Positions 1 through 12,892 of a stretch of DNA of 64,000 bases are shown in pieces. Position numbers and translations under genes: made by a program. Position 1 is the stretch's first letter. Each line of letters opens with the position of its first letter. The stretch is taken from positions 4,074,466-4,138,465 of the forward strand of contig JADCRB010000013.1 in assembly GCA_021464245.1 (NCBI GenBank), given 5' to 3'. Origin of the DNA: Carallia brachiata. Its lineage: Eukaryota; Streptophyta; Magnoliopsida; Malpighiales; Rhizophoraceae. The notes beneath the pieces were generated by a model, which was not told the origin of the DNA, did not search any database, and saw only the letters and a program-made list of their open reading frames with translations.

Positions 1-649
1 AGGGTCCTGACCTGAACTGCACAACTGTACCCCGTGACAAGAGGTATTGTGGCAATCCATTTGGATCAAGCTTATTTGTATAGAGACCTGTAGCAGGATC
101 ATCAGGGCTCTTCCAAGATGAAAAATAGTTGTTGTGTCCGGTTACCAAGTTCATACCAGACTTCATGCCTGGCAAGAACGTGTCACCCATATAATCAAAA
201 CTCTGCCATAAAAATTTTTTAGGGTCCTCGTCGTTTTCATCTCTGACAACAAAGTTTCCTGTGTCCAAGAGTTGTGCAACAGGACTTATTGGCAAGCCTG
301 ACAAACTGGGAGACCAGACAGTGGAATTGCTACCATTGAGCAAAGCAAGATTCCTATGATCAACAAACTGCAACACCCCTGAGATATCATACACAGGGAT
401 CTCTCTGTTGGCTACCCATACTACCGTGCATTTAGATATCTTCTTGTACCATATTCCTACGTACCGATTCCTGGAATTTCCAGGGCTAAAAAACCCCAGC
501 TCAAAAGTGCCGCCTGACGAGACTATGGTGTCACCATCTTTCAGTGATTGAGTTGCTCTGATGGTATCCACAGCAGTGCAGATAACTGAGAAAGTTAAAA
601 TAACAGAAACAAAGAGAGCAATGGCTTGGCCTTTCCTAGATGGATTCAT
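1..649 (-). CDS. G-type lectin S-receptor-like Ser/Thr kinase, 5' part of exon 1 (runs off left edge)
   Basis: The minus-strand frame is open from an ATG at 649-647 to the window edge, about 216 codons. It starts MNPSRKGQAIALFVSVILTF, a basic start followed by a hydrophobic stretch, consistent with a secretory signal peptide. A bulb-type mannose-binding lectin domain follows, with the family landmarks [51 protein letters not shown] and LWQSFDYMGDTFLPGMK, then the beginning of the S-locus glycoprotein region (VQFRSGP). In the family this is the extracellular half of a plasma-membrane receptor kinase; PAN, membrane and kinase parts would lie beyond the left edge. No stop or frameshift is seen. 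It is the upstream-numbered member of a tandem pair, same strand as the S-RLK at 1585-4912 and 935 bp from its stop codon. Family assignment is secure; ligand and function are unknown. Confidence 0.9.
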   Translation of the reverse strand, partial: MNPSRKGQAIALFVSVILTFSVICTAVDTIRATQSLKDGDTIVSSGGTFELGFFSPGNSRNRYVGIWYKKISKCTVVWVANREIPVYDISGVLQFVDHRNLALLNGSNSTVWSPSLSGLPISPVAQLLDTGNFVVRDENDEDPKKFLWQSFDYMGDTFLPGMKSGMNLVTGHNNYFSSWKSPDDPATGLYTNKLDPNGLPQYLLSRGTVVQFRSGP

Positions 650-1584
650 TCTTCTCAGTTAACTTTTGTCTACATCATTCTGGTTTAATAATGGTAGTAA
701 AGAAATACAAAACAGAAGATCCATCGATTCAATGCATTCACATTATTTGCCATTCAGATGTTGACTTTGGTGGGTCAATCATAATGATTTGTGTGAATAA
801 AGCAATCAGAATCAACAATTTCTTTTTCACAAAAGTCCAACTTTTGAACTCTCCTACTGTTTCTGGTCCCTCGTTGATTCTGTCCATCCAGCTGCATATT
901 TCTTTTTGTGGATTGCAATTCAAAAATTTGACCATGGAAAAAAGATGGTTGGTCCATTGACATTAATCCTAATCCCCCCCCCCCCCCACCATTGGTGCTC
1001 ATCCCATCAACATTGACACTCCAGTGGTTGCATTTTTTTATTTCTTTGCTCTTCAGGCCTCTCCCCTGGTCTGCAATTTGCCAATTTGGTGTGGACTCAT
1101 TTTAGGACCTGAACACCCCACAATCTTGGTGGATTTTCTAGAAGTCTTGATGCCATAACCACCAAGAAAAAGTGGACTTAATCCTAATTGAATTACAGTT
1201 TAATTTACTTCTTGATGCTGATTATGTAACTTCCTACGGCAGAGTCAACTGACTAGTCTGCTAATTTTTTCTCTTGCAGAATATTGTATCATTCCAGTCA
1301 TCGTGCTGCTCTCACAATTTCTTTTTGCCGGGTATTTTATCTTTTTTTCACTGAGATCATTGCCTGTTGAAGCTAAATCATCTACGCTATGCGTAGATGA
1401 TTCCTAAAAAATTACTTCACTGCAGCCTGATACAAAGACTTTGAATGTTAGTCTGCAGACTAACATATCTTGCTTGCTAACCATACCAATTTTTCCGGGA
1501 AGAGGATTATTAACATGTAGATGAATAATATAATACAGCCATTCGCTAATATGAGGTACCAGAACATGGACAAGAAAATGTTTG
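650..1584. other. intergenic spacer between the tandem S-RLK genes
   Basis: It carries the promoter and 5' leader of the gene at 1-649 and the 3' flank of the gene ending at 1585. A 14-C homopolymer lies near 975-988. The short reading frames here show no recognisable domain. No RNA gene is seen. Confidence 0.6.
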
Positions 1585-4500
1585 CTACCGAGCAGTTAAC
1601 ATCGTAATTGTGAAATCGTTTGCTGAACATGAATCAACCTTGCTAGATGAAGACTCTTGCCCGGATATTTTTCTCTCAGTGAAAAATCCAGGCTCTTTAG
1701 GTTCAGGCAATGCAATGTCACTGCTTAGCATCAATACCACTGTTGACATGTTAGGCCTATCTTCAGGACATTGTTGCACACACAGTAGACCCACAAGGAT
1801 CAAACGCAGCGCCTCGGATAACTGGCAAGAATCCATCAAAGTGTCGTCAATCAACTCTAGTGGCTTCTCTTCTTTGTAAAGCTTCCATGCCTGGGGAATT
1901 TAAGCGGAATTATTACCAGCTTTAACATCAAAATAATAATTCTGTAGATTCTAAAACCTTTAACATGACTTCTTGTATTGAATATGTGTATGTTATAATG
2001 TGATACAGCAAGATTCTATTCATTTAAAAAGTAAAAACAAATAGTCAGCTTCACATATCGCATAATCTAGTACCAATGTTTGAAATAGAAAACAAAGATT
2101 TAATCATGCTACAGTTAGTTCTTACGTGCCCAAGAAGGTTGTGCTTGTGGTCTGGATGGAAAAATCCTCTGTTTTTCTTTCCACTCACAATCTCCAGCAC
2201 CAGAACACCGAAGCTAAAAACATCAGATTTTATTGAAAATAGTCCATCAATTGCATATTCAGGGGACATGTATCCGCTGCAAGAGAGTTGCCAAGCAAAA
2301 AGATTAATCATCTTGCAATCAATATGCCCGTTGATTATATGAATTATTGTTTACATCCACTCACTATGTTCCAACAACTCTTTTTGTGTTCCCTTGAGTT
2401 TCATCTCCCCCAAAGCTCCTAGCCATGCCAAAGTCCGAAATTTTTGGGTTCATGTCATAGTCCAGCAATACATTGCTGGCTTTTAGATCCCTATGGATGA
2501 TTCTCAGCCTGGAATCTTGATGCAGATAAAGAAGACCCCGCGCAATCCCATTGATAATATGGAACCGTGTAGGCCAATCCAATAATTTTCTTTGCTTCTG
2601 ATCTAGCAATGGTGAAAGCAAAGGCAAATTTATTACATAGCATCATAAAACTGTAACATTCTCTGGTAACCAATAGTAGAATTTTAATTGAACTGAGTAG
2701 GTAGTTAAAGCTAAGGCAGAAGGGTGGGAGTTTATACCAAAAATAAAAGCATCCAAGCTCTTGTTAGGCATGTATTCATAGATTAACATTTTCTCTTCTG
2801 ATTCAATGCAGCAACCAAGAAGCTTTACCAGGTTCCGGTGCTGAAGTTTGGCAATGCAAATAACTTCATTCTTGAATTCGTCGAGCCCTTGTGAAGAATC
2901 CTTTGAAAGCCTTTTTACAGCTATCTCTTGCCCATCTTTCAATAAACCCTGAAATGTTATTCATTCAGTCATTTGAAGCTTCAAGTAATGTAAGTATTCA
3001 TTGTGGTGGCTACAAATTTGTTGATGGAAACATTGGTACCAGCAAAATATCCTTGTTCAAAGCCATACCCTGTAGACAGGTCCGAAACCACCCTCTCCAA
3101 GCTTATTGTCATCTGAGAAGTCATTAGTTGCACTAGCTATTGTTGACAAATCAAACAATGGAAGCTCTAAATCCTTCTTTTGGCTTTCGTTGGTGTAGTC
3201 TCTTTCCATCATCATTGCTATGCTGGCTGCGAGTTAGAGATATATCAAGTAAGGAGACATCTTTCTCAGTACCAATCTACACTCAAAACTGAAAACTCGG
3301 AATACTAATATAAATAGAAATGAAAACTTAGAATCCTAAATGTTCTGGTTTAGGATGCACAAGCACAATACTTATTTCATCCTTTGTTATTCCATTGAAA
3401 ATCATTTGTAAGAAGAATTTAAGATAAGATACCTTCTCTCTTGAGTTTTTTTCTTCTGAAGTGCAGCAAGAGGCATATGCCAAGGAAGGCTGAGACCGAA
3501 GCCAATACACAGATCGCTACGACCCACACTCTTGTCTTCCTCTTTCGGCTACCAGTGGATTCTGCATAGCCAATTTGATCAAGTTACAAAAGAAAGTTTA
3601 TTTTCACCACTGGGGCTCATTAATTTAGCACATTGACGAAGGATAGAACTATGATACACCAAGGAAAAGAAAAATTGAAAGAGCATGGTACCTAAATCAG
3701 AGGTAGCGAGCCTAATGTAAAAGTCTTGACCATTTTCTGTGTACTCTCTAATATCAAGCAATTCACCAAGCCAAAGCAAGCATCCAGTTCCATCCGTGAT
3801 ATTCAAGGTGGAATAAGCAGTGCAAGAGCAGTTCACCAGGCAAGTCCTCTGACATTCTGCAAGGTCCATTGTCCTATTGAACCATGAATTCCTTGTGTCC
3901 GGCAACTTCACACTTAATGTCTTCCGAAACCCCTCTCCTGCCCTGCAAACAGATTCATTTTTTCTAACACATCCGCCCGACCAATCTCCTGACTCCCAAT
4001 CCTGAGGGGATTTCGGCGTAAACCCAGTCAGGCAAGCGCATGCCGGAGAATTATTAATGTTGCAGCTACCAAATGCACCACATAAAGCATACCTATCACA
4101 GTTATCCATCTGTGCTGTTAAGTACAGGTTCCAAGTCCTAGTGCTACTAGTCCATGTGAATCTTTGCAATACACCATCATTATTTAACACCATCCTTGAC
4201 ACAACTGAATTCCCAGTTAGATCATACTGTAGTACACCTCTCTCTCATTGTAAACAAACTCATAGGTATATATCGGATTTGGTTTCAAATTAGGCATGCC
4301 ACTGAATCTCAGACCATTCCAGGGTCCGGAACGGAACACAATATCACTGCCTTTCCTGATGTATATCTGTGGATACCCAGTGGGATCAAGCCTAGTTGTA
4401 GAATCACCTGGAGAAGGATCATCAGGACTTATGGAGGAGATCAGGTACCTATCATGGCCAGTCACCAAGTTCCTGCCAAAGTCCACTCCTGGCAGAAAGG

Positions 4501-4912
4501 TGTCCCCCAAATAATCAAAACTCTGCCACAAATAATCATTCCCATCTGTGTCATTTGCTTCTCTCACAACAAGATTTCCTGAGTCCAAAAGCTGAGCCAC
4601 TGGATTCTGGGCGGGTCTGGAAGTGTTAGTGGACCACAGGACAGTATTTGTTGAGCTGTGGAGGATAATAATTCCATTGCTGGTGAGCTGCAAAACTCCT
4701 GAGGAACCATTGATGGGAGCTTCTCTGTTGGCAACCCAGACCACTGAATCATTAGAGAATTTGTACCATATGCCTACATACCTACTTGTTGTTGAACTCC
4801 TGGGGCGGAAAAATCCCAGTTCAAAGCTGCCTCCTGCTGAAACTATGGTCTCACCATCACTGATTGATTGGTCCACACCTATGAATTGAGCAACAATGGG
4901 AACTATGCACAT
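1585..4912 (-). CDS. G-type lectin S-receptor-like Ser/Thr kinase, seven exons, one frameshift in exon 1
   Basis: Exons on the minus strand: 4912-3692, 3561-3433, 3226-3069, 2948-2738, 2602-2365, 2276-2126 and 1890-1585, all with GT/AG borders and matching phases; sizes 211, 238 and 151 for exons 4-6 are typical of S-RLKs. The product of about 804 residues would have a B-lectin domain, S-locus domain, PAN domain ([10 protein letters not shown] to FYIRLA, about 330-405), a membrane segment in exon 2 ([20 protein letters not shown]) after a basic stretch, and an intact kinase: P-loop GEGGFGPVY, lysine in [20 protein letters not shown] and SPEYAIDG. Seen break: one base is missing near 4226-4232, so the frame ends ...VYYSMI-stop and resumes at YDLTGNSVV. 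The ATG at 4912 gives only a short leader. It is either a recent pseudogene or an intact gene with an assembly error, as the kinase half looks conserved. Confidence 0.88.
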
Positions 4913-7900
4913 GGAGAAGAAGAAGAAACAGAGAATAATGAAAGTAGAGCAAGGCCTTTCATGGCTGTTCAGCTAACTAATTTCTTTTCCCAACATGTTT
5001 TGTTCTTTCTGTGTTTGTGTTTGTGTGTGCTATGAGAAAGTTGCCAAAGTTCTTCTGTAGTAGGTAAAAACATTTAAGTGGGCAGATATAACCTTTACTT
5101 TACGAAAAAGATACACATGACAAAATTATTGGGAAAGATACTGTGTAATTGATCGATTAATTTTTGTAATTAGAAGATTAATATTTAATAAAAATAAATA
5201 TATTTTTTATTAATTTTTTTTATGTAAATAAAAAATATTTAATTTTATAAATCAATTGGTCGCTTGTACTGTAATTCTTTCTTATTAATTTTGTATTCGA
5301 TATTTACTTTTTGTTAATCAAAAAATCAATGTTGGTTCACCTGAGATTAAAATATGATAAAAAAAGTAAAAAAAAAATTATTAAATTTTATTAAATAATT
5401 AAATTACTAATTTAGTGTTAATTAAAGTAAAGTCACTTACAGCTCATGCTTATTTTCTTTTTTCGTCGGTGTGTTGGATCATTTTGGTCTCAAAAGTCAG
5501 CTTAACTTGTGAGATGAAATCAAGGATTGTCCCACGGGTGGACGGTGGGCCACGGAGTCTAGAATTCGTTGACTCTAGATTTGAATTGTTGAGCTTTGAG
5601 CAATTAAGTTTTATGTTTTGATAAAAAAATGGGCTATGCAACGACAATGGTGCTGTTGGCCCAATTTCAGAAATGTCATAGTCTGAAAGCGACTGAACGT
5701 GATCGTAAATTCCAAGTTTGAATCTGAAGGATCATTTCAGATGCAGTTTCAATAAGTCCATGCTGGCAACATAAAACAATGATCTTAAGGATCATTTTGA
5801 TGCTGGCATATAGTTAATGCTTGTTAACAACCATCAAATATGATGCAAAGATACTACCTAGGCGCATTTGAGAATAGGAAACGCTAGGTGGGCGCATGGG
5901 GAAACATGCAAGGGGCCTATTACAAAAATAAACAAAATATATTGCATTTGGAATGAAATGTAGTATTTTTTTTTTTTTTCAAAAATACATTACATTATCC
6001 AAACCTACTAGAGGAGCATTTGAATTTTCTGTCAGTAAACATTACGGTTTCACAAGACATAAAGGGTTAGTTTACAAGATAAACTTATAAATGGAATAAG
6101 GTGATATACACAATTTCATCAAAAAGAATTACGACTTCGTATTATGAAGTGAGCTAACAGCTAATCCGCATAATAAACCCATTGAAAACTCCACGAAGGC
6201 AAAAAAATTCAGTCAATTCCATAAACGCGCATACAGGACATACTTTATCCCTACCTAATACATTAACACTTTCGGTTGATTTTATAAGTGGGATGGGTGA
6301 AGTTTTAATTTTTTTGGCATACTTGTTTAAGTCAGAGTCAAGTCCATTCAACATTGGCGGTAGAGATATTCGAATTCTAAAGAGACAATGGGGGCAAGAC
6401 TTGACTTATAACCCCTAATATCAAAGCAAAATCAGCATACAAGCACCAGCTATAAAAAGAGGATTGAAAATTTTAATGTTAATCGGCTTTGTGTTTTGAT
6501 GGTCTGCTCGCAAAAAGTAGTCTTTCATGGAGCATCTTTGTTGAAATTAAAAGATAAACTTACGCTGTTTTTCTTAAAAATTGCATATTTCTTTTTATTT
6601 AGATGTGCTCTCATAATTCAATACAAAGACTTGGCTTGTGTGTTTTACTATGTTAAGAAACTAAGTCTACCCAAAACTTTATACAATTGAGAGAAACATT
6701 AGATGCAGACTTATTATACTTATAAAAATTTTCAATTAAATATTAAAGTAGCAGAATTCAAATATGGGATTACCTGTTCCCTTTAGTTATAAAACTCTAG
6801 TATAATATCGAGAAACTAATTTAGTCAAAAATTTAAATGGTTGGCAGAGGTTAAGAATATAGATCTTGTATTAAATTCTAATAAACTTGGCTGTCCGTCG
6901 CAATAGCAATAGCTGCTGCTTGTCATTCTTGGATGGTGATCCAACGGCTTTGGCACTTAGCAGTCACGTTTGGAGAGTTCATTAGTAAAGGATTCATTAA
7001 CTTTTAATTTAACCTGAAATCTGCGTTAATTTGGAGAAATTATGGAAAAGGGTCAATTGATAAACGGAAATAATGAGAATAGTCAATTTCGAAAAATAAA
7101 AAATATTGTGGACTCTGATCCAAAAACAATGAAATATTGTGGGTAGATTCCTGATTTTTGACATGCTGGTTTGAAGTTGGTGTTGCAGCTGTTGCTGTCT
7201 TATTATCATACGGTGCTTGTTATTTATCATATTGCCCCATTTGTGGGGACGAGGACCAAGTTTCGCCCCCGACATAAAACTTGTGATCAGTGAAGTCCCT
7301 CTAAATGTGTGGTGGGCATATACACAACATTTATTATTAAGAGATTTATTAGGGAGCTACAGGATCACCTGAAATAGAAAAGGCACAGACTCTATTTTTT
7401 TTTAGAGTTAGATTGAGATGAGAGAGAAAGGGCCTCTTCCTCAACAGGCGGCTTACCGTTTTCATTCTTTCAAATATGCATTGTGCTGATAAATACAACA
7501 TATATTTTTTTAAACTGTGTGAAGTTATTATCTATCGGCCTCCCATTTTGTCTCACACGACAAAGCCTGTATGGTTTCCCACATCACTTAATTTTACCAT
7601 ATAAACAATAAGCCAAACATTGAAAACAAAACTGCAAAATATTAATTAGAACATGTAGATTGTAGCTTGAGTGCTGAAACTCTTAACAATTACATAATGA
7701 CACAAGCTATGATGCAAGGTGACAATGTATAGAACACATTCTCTCTTCCCTAATCATTCTTAGTAAGAATAATCGTAATCTCACGTTTCATCTTATATTG
7801 CAGTATTTAAACAAAAAGAATATTATAATATCAAATTTTGTGTTATTTTAGTTTCTTGTTACATCAGAGGAAATCATCATCTAATGTATCAGTTATTCCG

Positions 7901-8195
7901 TGATAATACTGCAAAAAAAAAATTAAAATTGAAGACGATTATAACTTTATATATTCTTTATGCTTCAACCGAAATCAAAAAAAAAAAAAAAAAAAAACAA
8001 AAACTCTGATTAATCACATATATGTATACACTCAAAACTATATTTACAGATTCACGCTTGGTTGGTGAAAAATTAAGTAAAAATTATATTATATAATTTT
8101 GAAATTAAGTATAAATTATATGAATTTCATATCTTCTTATCTTTATTATTTATCTATATGACGTAAATCTGATATATAGATATTATAATACACTG
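4913..8195. other. intergenic, upstream of the S-RLK gene; no gene seen
   Basis: AT-rich DNA. The first few hundred bases should hold the promoter of the S-RLK on the minus strand. Poly(T) lies near 5965-5980 and poly(A) near 7978-7997. Short frames at 6154-6690 and 7009-7275 have no domain or start context that I recognise. No transposon boundary could be defined. Confidence 0.5.
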
Positions 8196-8216
8196 ACGTT
8201 TTTTAATTACTAAATT

Positions 8217-8240
8217 ATACACACACACACACACATACAT
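8217..8240. repeat. (AC)n microsatellite
   Basis: About nine AC units followed by CATA repeats. A shorter AC tract sits at the matching point of copy B (28391-28400). Confidence 0.8.
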
Positions 8241-8794
8241 ACATGTAGATAGTGTTGTTGCAAATCTTATAATTTTCAACCATAAAATAAAGATCCTAAT
8301 GCTTTTTATTTTTACCCTATGTATCATAAGCTACAAGATCTCTTATTTTTACTTTCTATGTTCATTCCAAACACCGTAATCTCAAATTTCGACATACATT
8401 TCCCTGTACCAAATGCCTCCTTAATATTATGTTAAAGAATCAATCCATTAAATTGTTTTGTGAAACTTGGGAGTGGGCAATATATGTTAGACTCTATAAA
8501 CAAAAGTTTGAAAGCAAGATCTGGGTATTTCTTATAAAACATATTTGCATCTCAAACATAGTACTTGCTGTACTTATTCACTTACTTCTTAGCCAAGTAT
8601 ATATGTAATTTTAAACTACACTAATCTATTTATTTTTTTAAAAAAATTTAAATGAGCCTCACTTAAAATTTTTTGTTTTTCACTCATATTTGACATTGCG
8701 TAAAAAAAATTTTTGATTAGTATATGTAAAATTTGGTTAAATTTTAAAAAAATTATTAGTTTCTGCAAAATTCAAAGGTGCACGCAAGAAAAAG

Positions 8795-9477
8795 CATGGT
8801 TTGCAAACCCGGACCGGACCGGCCGGTTTAACCGGTCGGACCGGTGACCGGTCAGAGATCCGGTCCGGGTTGATGCTTAAAGAAGCTATGAACCGGACCG
8901 GTCAAAACCCGGTCAACGGATCGGTTCAACCGGTCAAACCGGTGAACCGGTCCGGGTTGACCGGGTTGGTCAGTTTTAGTAATTAAGAAAAATTTTCAAA
9001 TTTTGTAGAATTTGGTTTTCGAACCCCTGACCTCCAACATGAAAGGTAAGTCTCATGCCACTACACCAATTTATAACTTGTTATAATCTTTTTTTTTTTT
9101 TTTTTACTTATTATTTTCTCAAATGTCTCATATAATACACACACTATATTATGTATCTAATAAATTAACACTTACTATTTTCTTTTTTTGTTAAGACAAT
9201 TATTAATTTTTTTAAATTGTTAATTTTACCTTATAATAAATTTTAAATTATATATTTTAAATTTACAAATGTAAGTATTCTAATACATACATATGGATTA
9301 TAATATTATATTTTACATATAAATTTTGATGTATAATATATATAAATATATTTTTTATATATTTAATATTAAATACCGGTTTTACTGGTTCAATTTCTGG
9401 TTAAACCGGTTGAACCGGTTAGACCTTGAACCACTAAACTTTTCGGTTCAATGTCCTGTCCGGTTCTTACAACATTG
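8795..9477. mobile_element. non-autonomous hAT-type element with CCGGTT clusters
   Basis: 683 bp. The ends are an imperfect inverted repeat (CATGGTTTGCAAACCCGG against CAATGTTGTAAGAACCGG). It is flanked by an 8-bp target duplication, AGAAAAAG at 8787-8794 and AAAAAAAG at 9478-9485. The paralogous site near 28966-28973 has one uninterrupted copy. Both ends are packed with ACCGGT/CCGGTT motifs (8803-8975 and 9375-9465). The middle has minus-strand matches to pol III boxes. No transposase is encoded. Confidence 0.8.
9010..9072 (-). promoter_or_regulatory. tRNA-like pol III A-box/B-box pair inside the hAT element
   Basis: Read on the minus strand, TGGTGTAGTGGCATGAG (A-box-like) is followed about 25 bases later by GGGGTTCGAAAACC (B-box-like), the spacing and order of a tRNA-derived SINE promoter. 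No full tRNA cloverleaf can be formed, so it is not called a tRNA gene. Confidence 0.45.
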
Positions 9478-10547
9478 AAAAAAAGGTCCCTCATAAGAAT
9501 GATAAAAAGAGATGAGTTCCTGGTAATGACGTCTGGGGCTAGAATTTGTTGCCTTATTTTTGGACACAAAAAGGGCTTATGATAGGAAAGGAAGACACGG
9601 CGAAGGACCCACAAGCCAAGTGGACATTTTGGAAAGTTGCGTCCTATTTTGCTTTTTCTTGTTTTTATACATAATTATAACAAGAAAATTAAAGGGTTAG
9701 AGAATGTCTATCTCTTCCCTCCTCTCTTTTCTCTCAAAAAGGAGAGTTAGAGAGAAATAAGGTACGACATCTTATTATTGGAGGCTTCTAGCCCCTAGCT
9801 GCTCCATAATTTTAATGTTGAACTCAAATCCAAAGCTAAGGAGCTCCGAAAGAACAACCATGAGGAGGATAATGATGCTTGAGTGTTATTGTGCTTGATT
9901 AGTGGCACAATTTGTTTGGTTGTATATAATTTGTTCTTTCCTACAATTGACCGTGTGGACGGGTGCGAGGAAAAAATATTTGGATTCAAATGCAAGGGCA
10001 GAGAATGGAAACTTAGCAGGAAACGCAGTTGAAGTGGCGTGACGTGTGTGTCCCATACATTAATTTTTTTGTTTTTTTTGAAATTTGATATTTCTCTTTT
10101 AAAAATATATAATAGACAATAAGTATGATATGATGCATAAGGAGATATTAAATAAACTTTTTAATGGCTGGTTGCATATTTTATTACGTTTGTTTTATAT
10201 TTTATTATTCTTATTATATATAAAAAAAAATTTTAGGGGAAAATTTCAAGTTCAAAAAAAGAAATTATCCTTGTTGGTGATTTTAGATTGTTAATTGTAG
10301 GAATTTAAGTGATAATGATGACATATGGGCTTACAACTAGGATTATAAAAACAATACATTTTAATTTTAGTTATAAATTACTTTTTGGCTCGTTACGTTA
10401 CTCTTTTTTTTTGAATTAGACGGATTTCGATTTTCTTGTGTTAAAATTAGTCTCAATCGTTTACGTGGTAACATAATTAGCGTATTTTCACGTTAAATAG
10501 CTAGATTGTTCGGCTGAGTTTTTTAATGAAAATGGAATCGGCCGCGC

Positions 10548-12045
10548 TAAAGATTAGCGGACAGAAGAATGGCGCATGAGAAGCGCCATAATGAACGTGG
10601 CAGCAATATAAAAATAAAAATATGAGCCACGTGGACAAGAGCTGGAAATAAAGATTAAAAATGATTTGTTGCAATAAGTGTGTTAGAGGGGGCAAAATGG
10701 TGAATTTGCAAGAGCTCTTGGGCGGGATATTTTTTCGGATCCAATTTCCTTTTCTTTTGGCTGCAGCCATTGGGCAGAATATGTATAGAGTATATAATAA
10801 ATAGTTATAAAGTATTTATATGAATCAGTTTAATTTTGAAAAATAATAATTTTTTAAAATTAAATTTTAAATATAATTATAGTGTTACTTAAAATTTATT
10901 TAGTACTAATAACATATTTGTACGATGCACGATTTGATGTTATTTGATGAAAAAATTATTTTTATTTTATTTTATTCTAAAAAAATAAAAAGCCATTCTA
11001 ATATTGAGTATTAAATTTTTTAGAAAATCTTAAACTATTTTAAAAATGTTTTAAATTAGAATTTTAATTTACTTTTTAAGGAAAAAATTTGAGAATAATT
11101 CTTGTTTCTTTTCTCTTTTGAGAAAAATTTTAATGTAGTTCTTTGTTTTTCATAGTTAAATTTGAGAGATATTTTTATCATTTTTATAAACGAAAATTAG
11201 AGAATAGTTTTTCATTCTAATTTTATTTTTTATTATAAAATTTTGTAATTATAAAGTCTTAATTATAGTTAAGGTAGTATTATGTAAATCAATAAAAATC
11301 TTTATTTGATTATAACTAAATTTATATTAATTGATTTATAGAATTCTAATCTTGATTGTAATAGACCTGCGTGATGTGTAAGTTTTATGATTATTTTGAC
11401 AATTTATTTTTACTTTATTTTATTTTAATTAAAAAAATAAAAAGACATATAAAATTGATTATTATTTTTTTAGGAATTTTAAAATTTGTTTACAAAATAA
11501 ATGATTTTCTAATGAAAAAAAAATAATTGAGAGTAGTTTTTTTCTTTTCTTTTATTTTTTTGAGGAATTTTAATTTAGAGCTATCCTTTTCCCCTTGTAA
11601 GAAAAAATAAGATTAATATGATAATTTTTTTTATTTTTTTAAAAGGAAAATTCAAGAATAAGTTTTTGATATTTTTTTTATTTTGTATTATTAAAAATTT
11701 TTATAATTATAAAGATTTAATTTGAATCCTTATTCGATTACAATTCAATTTACATTAGTTGATTCATAGAATTCTAATTCTATCATGATTGTAATAAAAT
11801 TGATAATTATAAGAAATTTTAATATTTTTTAATTGTCAATTTTTGATAAGTCGCCAAACAGTATAGAGAGAAAAGTTAAGATTTTCTCTCAATTTTGATT
11901 TTATATACTTACATATAAATTACCCTAAGTCTTGATTTAAAAAAAAATCAAAATTTTTTAACTAAAAAAAACTTTCTACTGCATATGCCTTTTTTATAAT
12001 TATTTTCTATGTTCTCTTAATTTTTTTTCCAAAACATATTTGACT
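10548..12045 (+). repeat. left terminal inverted repeat of the 8.3-kb element
   Basis: It matches 17315-18817 in reverse complement over its full length. The outer 230 bp are moderately GC-rich; the rest is AT-rich and contains an internal tandem duplication of about 430 bp (about 10960-11395 and 11396-11830), recognised by AATAAAAAG and GAATTCTAAT landmarks. Reading frames here are mirror images of those in the right repeat and are not genes. Confidence 0.85.
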
Positions 12046-12892
12046 TGAAAAAGTATAAAAATGAATGATAATTTACAAATACAAAATATCCACATTATAA
12101 TTGGTGTAAAAATGAAATTATTTTTGATAAATTCTTACAATTTTTTAAAAAAAATGTAAAAAAATTCATAAACTTCTAAAAATTGAAAACGTTTCAATTT
12201 CAATGTCATCTACAAATTTTATAAAAATAAATCTAAACAATGTTTCAAAAATTTTAAATTACACCAATTAGTTCTAAAAAATTATTAAGTTTATTACAAA
12301 AAAAAAAAAAAGAAATCATAATCTGACGTAGCAACGATATTCATCATACAAGCACTGTGCGTAGTGGCACACATATTGTAACACAATTTGTCAACTGCTG
12401 TTGCGTCTATTAAAGTAATAAATTTGCAAGCGACATTTGTGGAACCCAACGTTTTCACAAACAAGGGGACAAGTCAAACATCATAACTTAACACTCAAAG
12501 CACAAGATGATTAGAAGTAATTGTTATTCCTTTTATTGCAAAAATTTAGACAGTCATTGCGTCGAACATTGATTGGATGTTTTCTACTAAAATTGTTTTC
12601 AGTTCCAACAATAATGATAGTGACTGCAGAATCTGTGTGTGGTGTTACATGAGTGGGATTGAATGATGATCCTTTCCAAACCCACGTGGCAACATATCAA
12701 ACCGACTATATCGACCAATGTTTCGAGATAGTCGACGAGACTGAACCACAGACCCACGTGCCTATGGTTTTGGTTGACCCCGTGATGTAGCAAAATGCTT
12801 CAAGGTCTAGAGCTTCTACTTGAAGGTACTATAAGAACGACATACCACTTTGGAGATTCCAAAGCTAGTTTTGTTCCAGTAGTAATGCAATC

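Noticed and set aside
9010..9072. tRNA gene on the minus strand
   Set aside because: Only the A-box and B-box resemble a tRNA; the acceptor and anticodon stems do not pair.
10501..10770. Minus-strand frame (89 codons) as a gene
   Set aside because: It is inside the left TIR and is mirrored by the right TIR near 18600-18811 with differences that break it.
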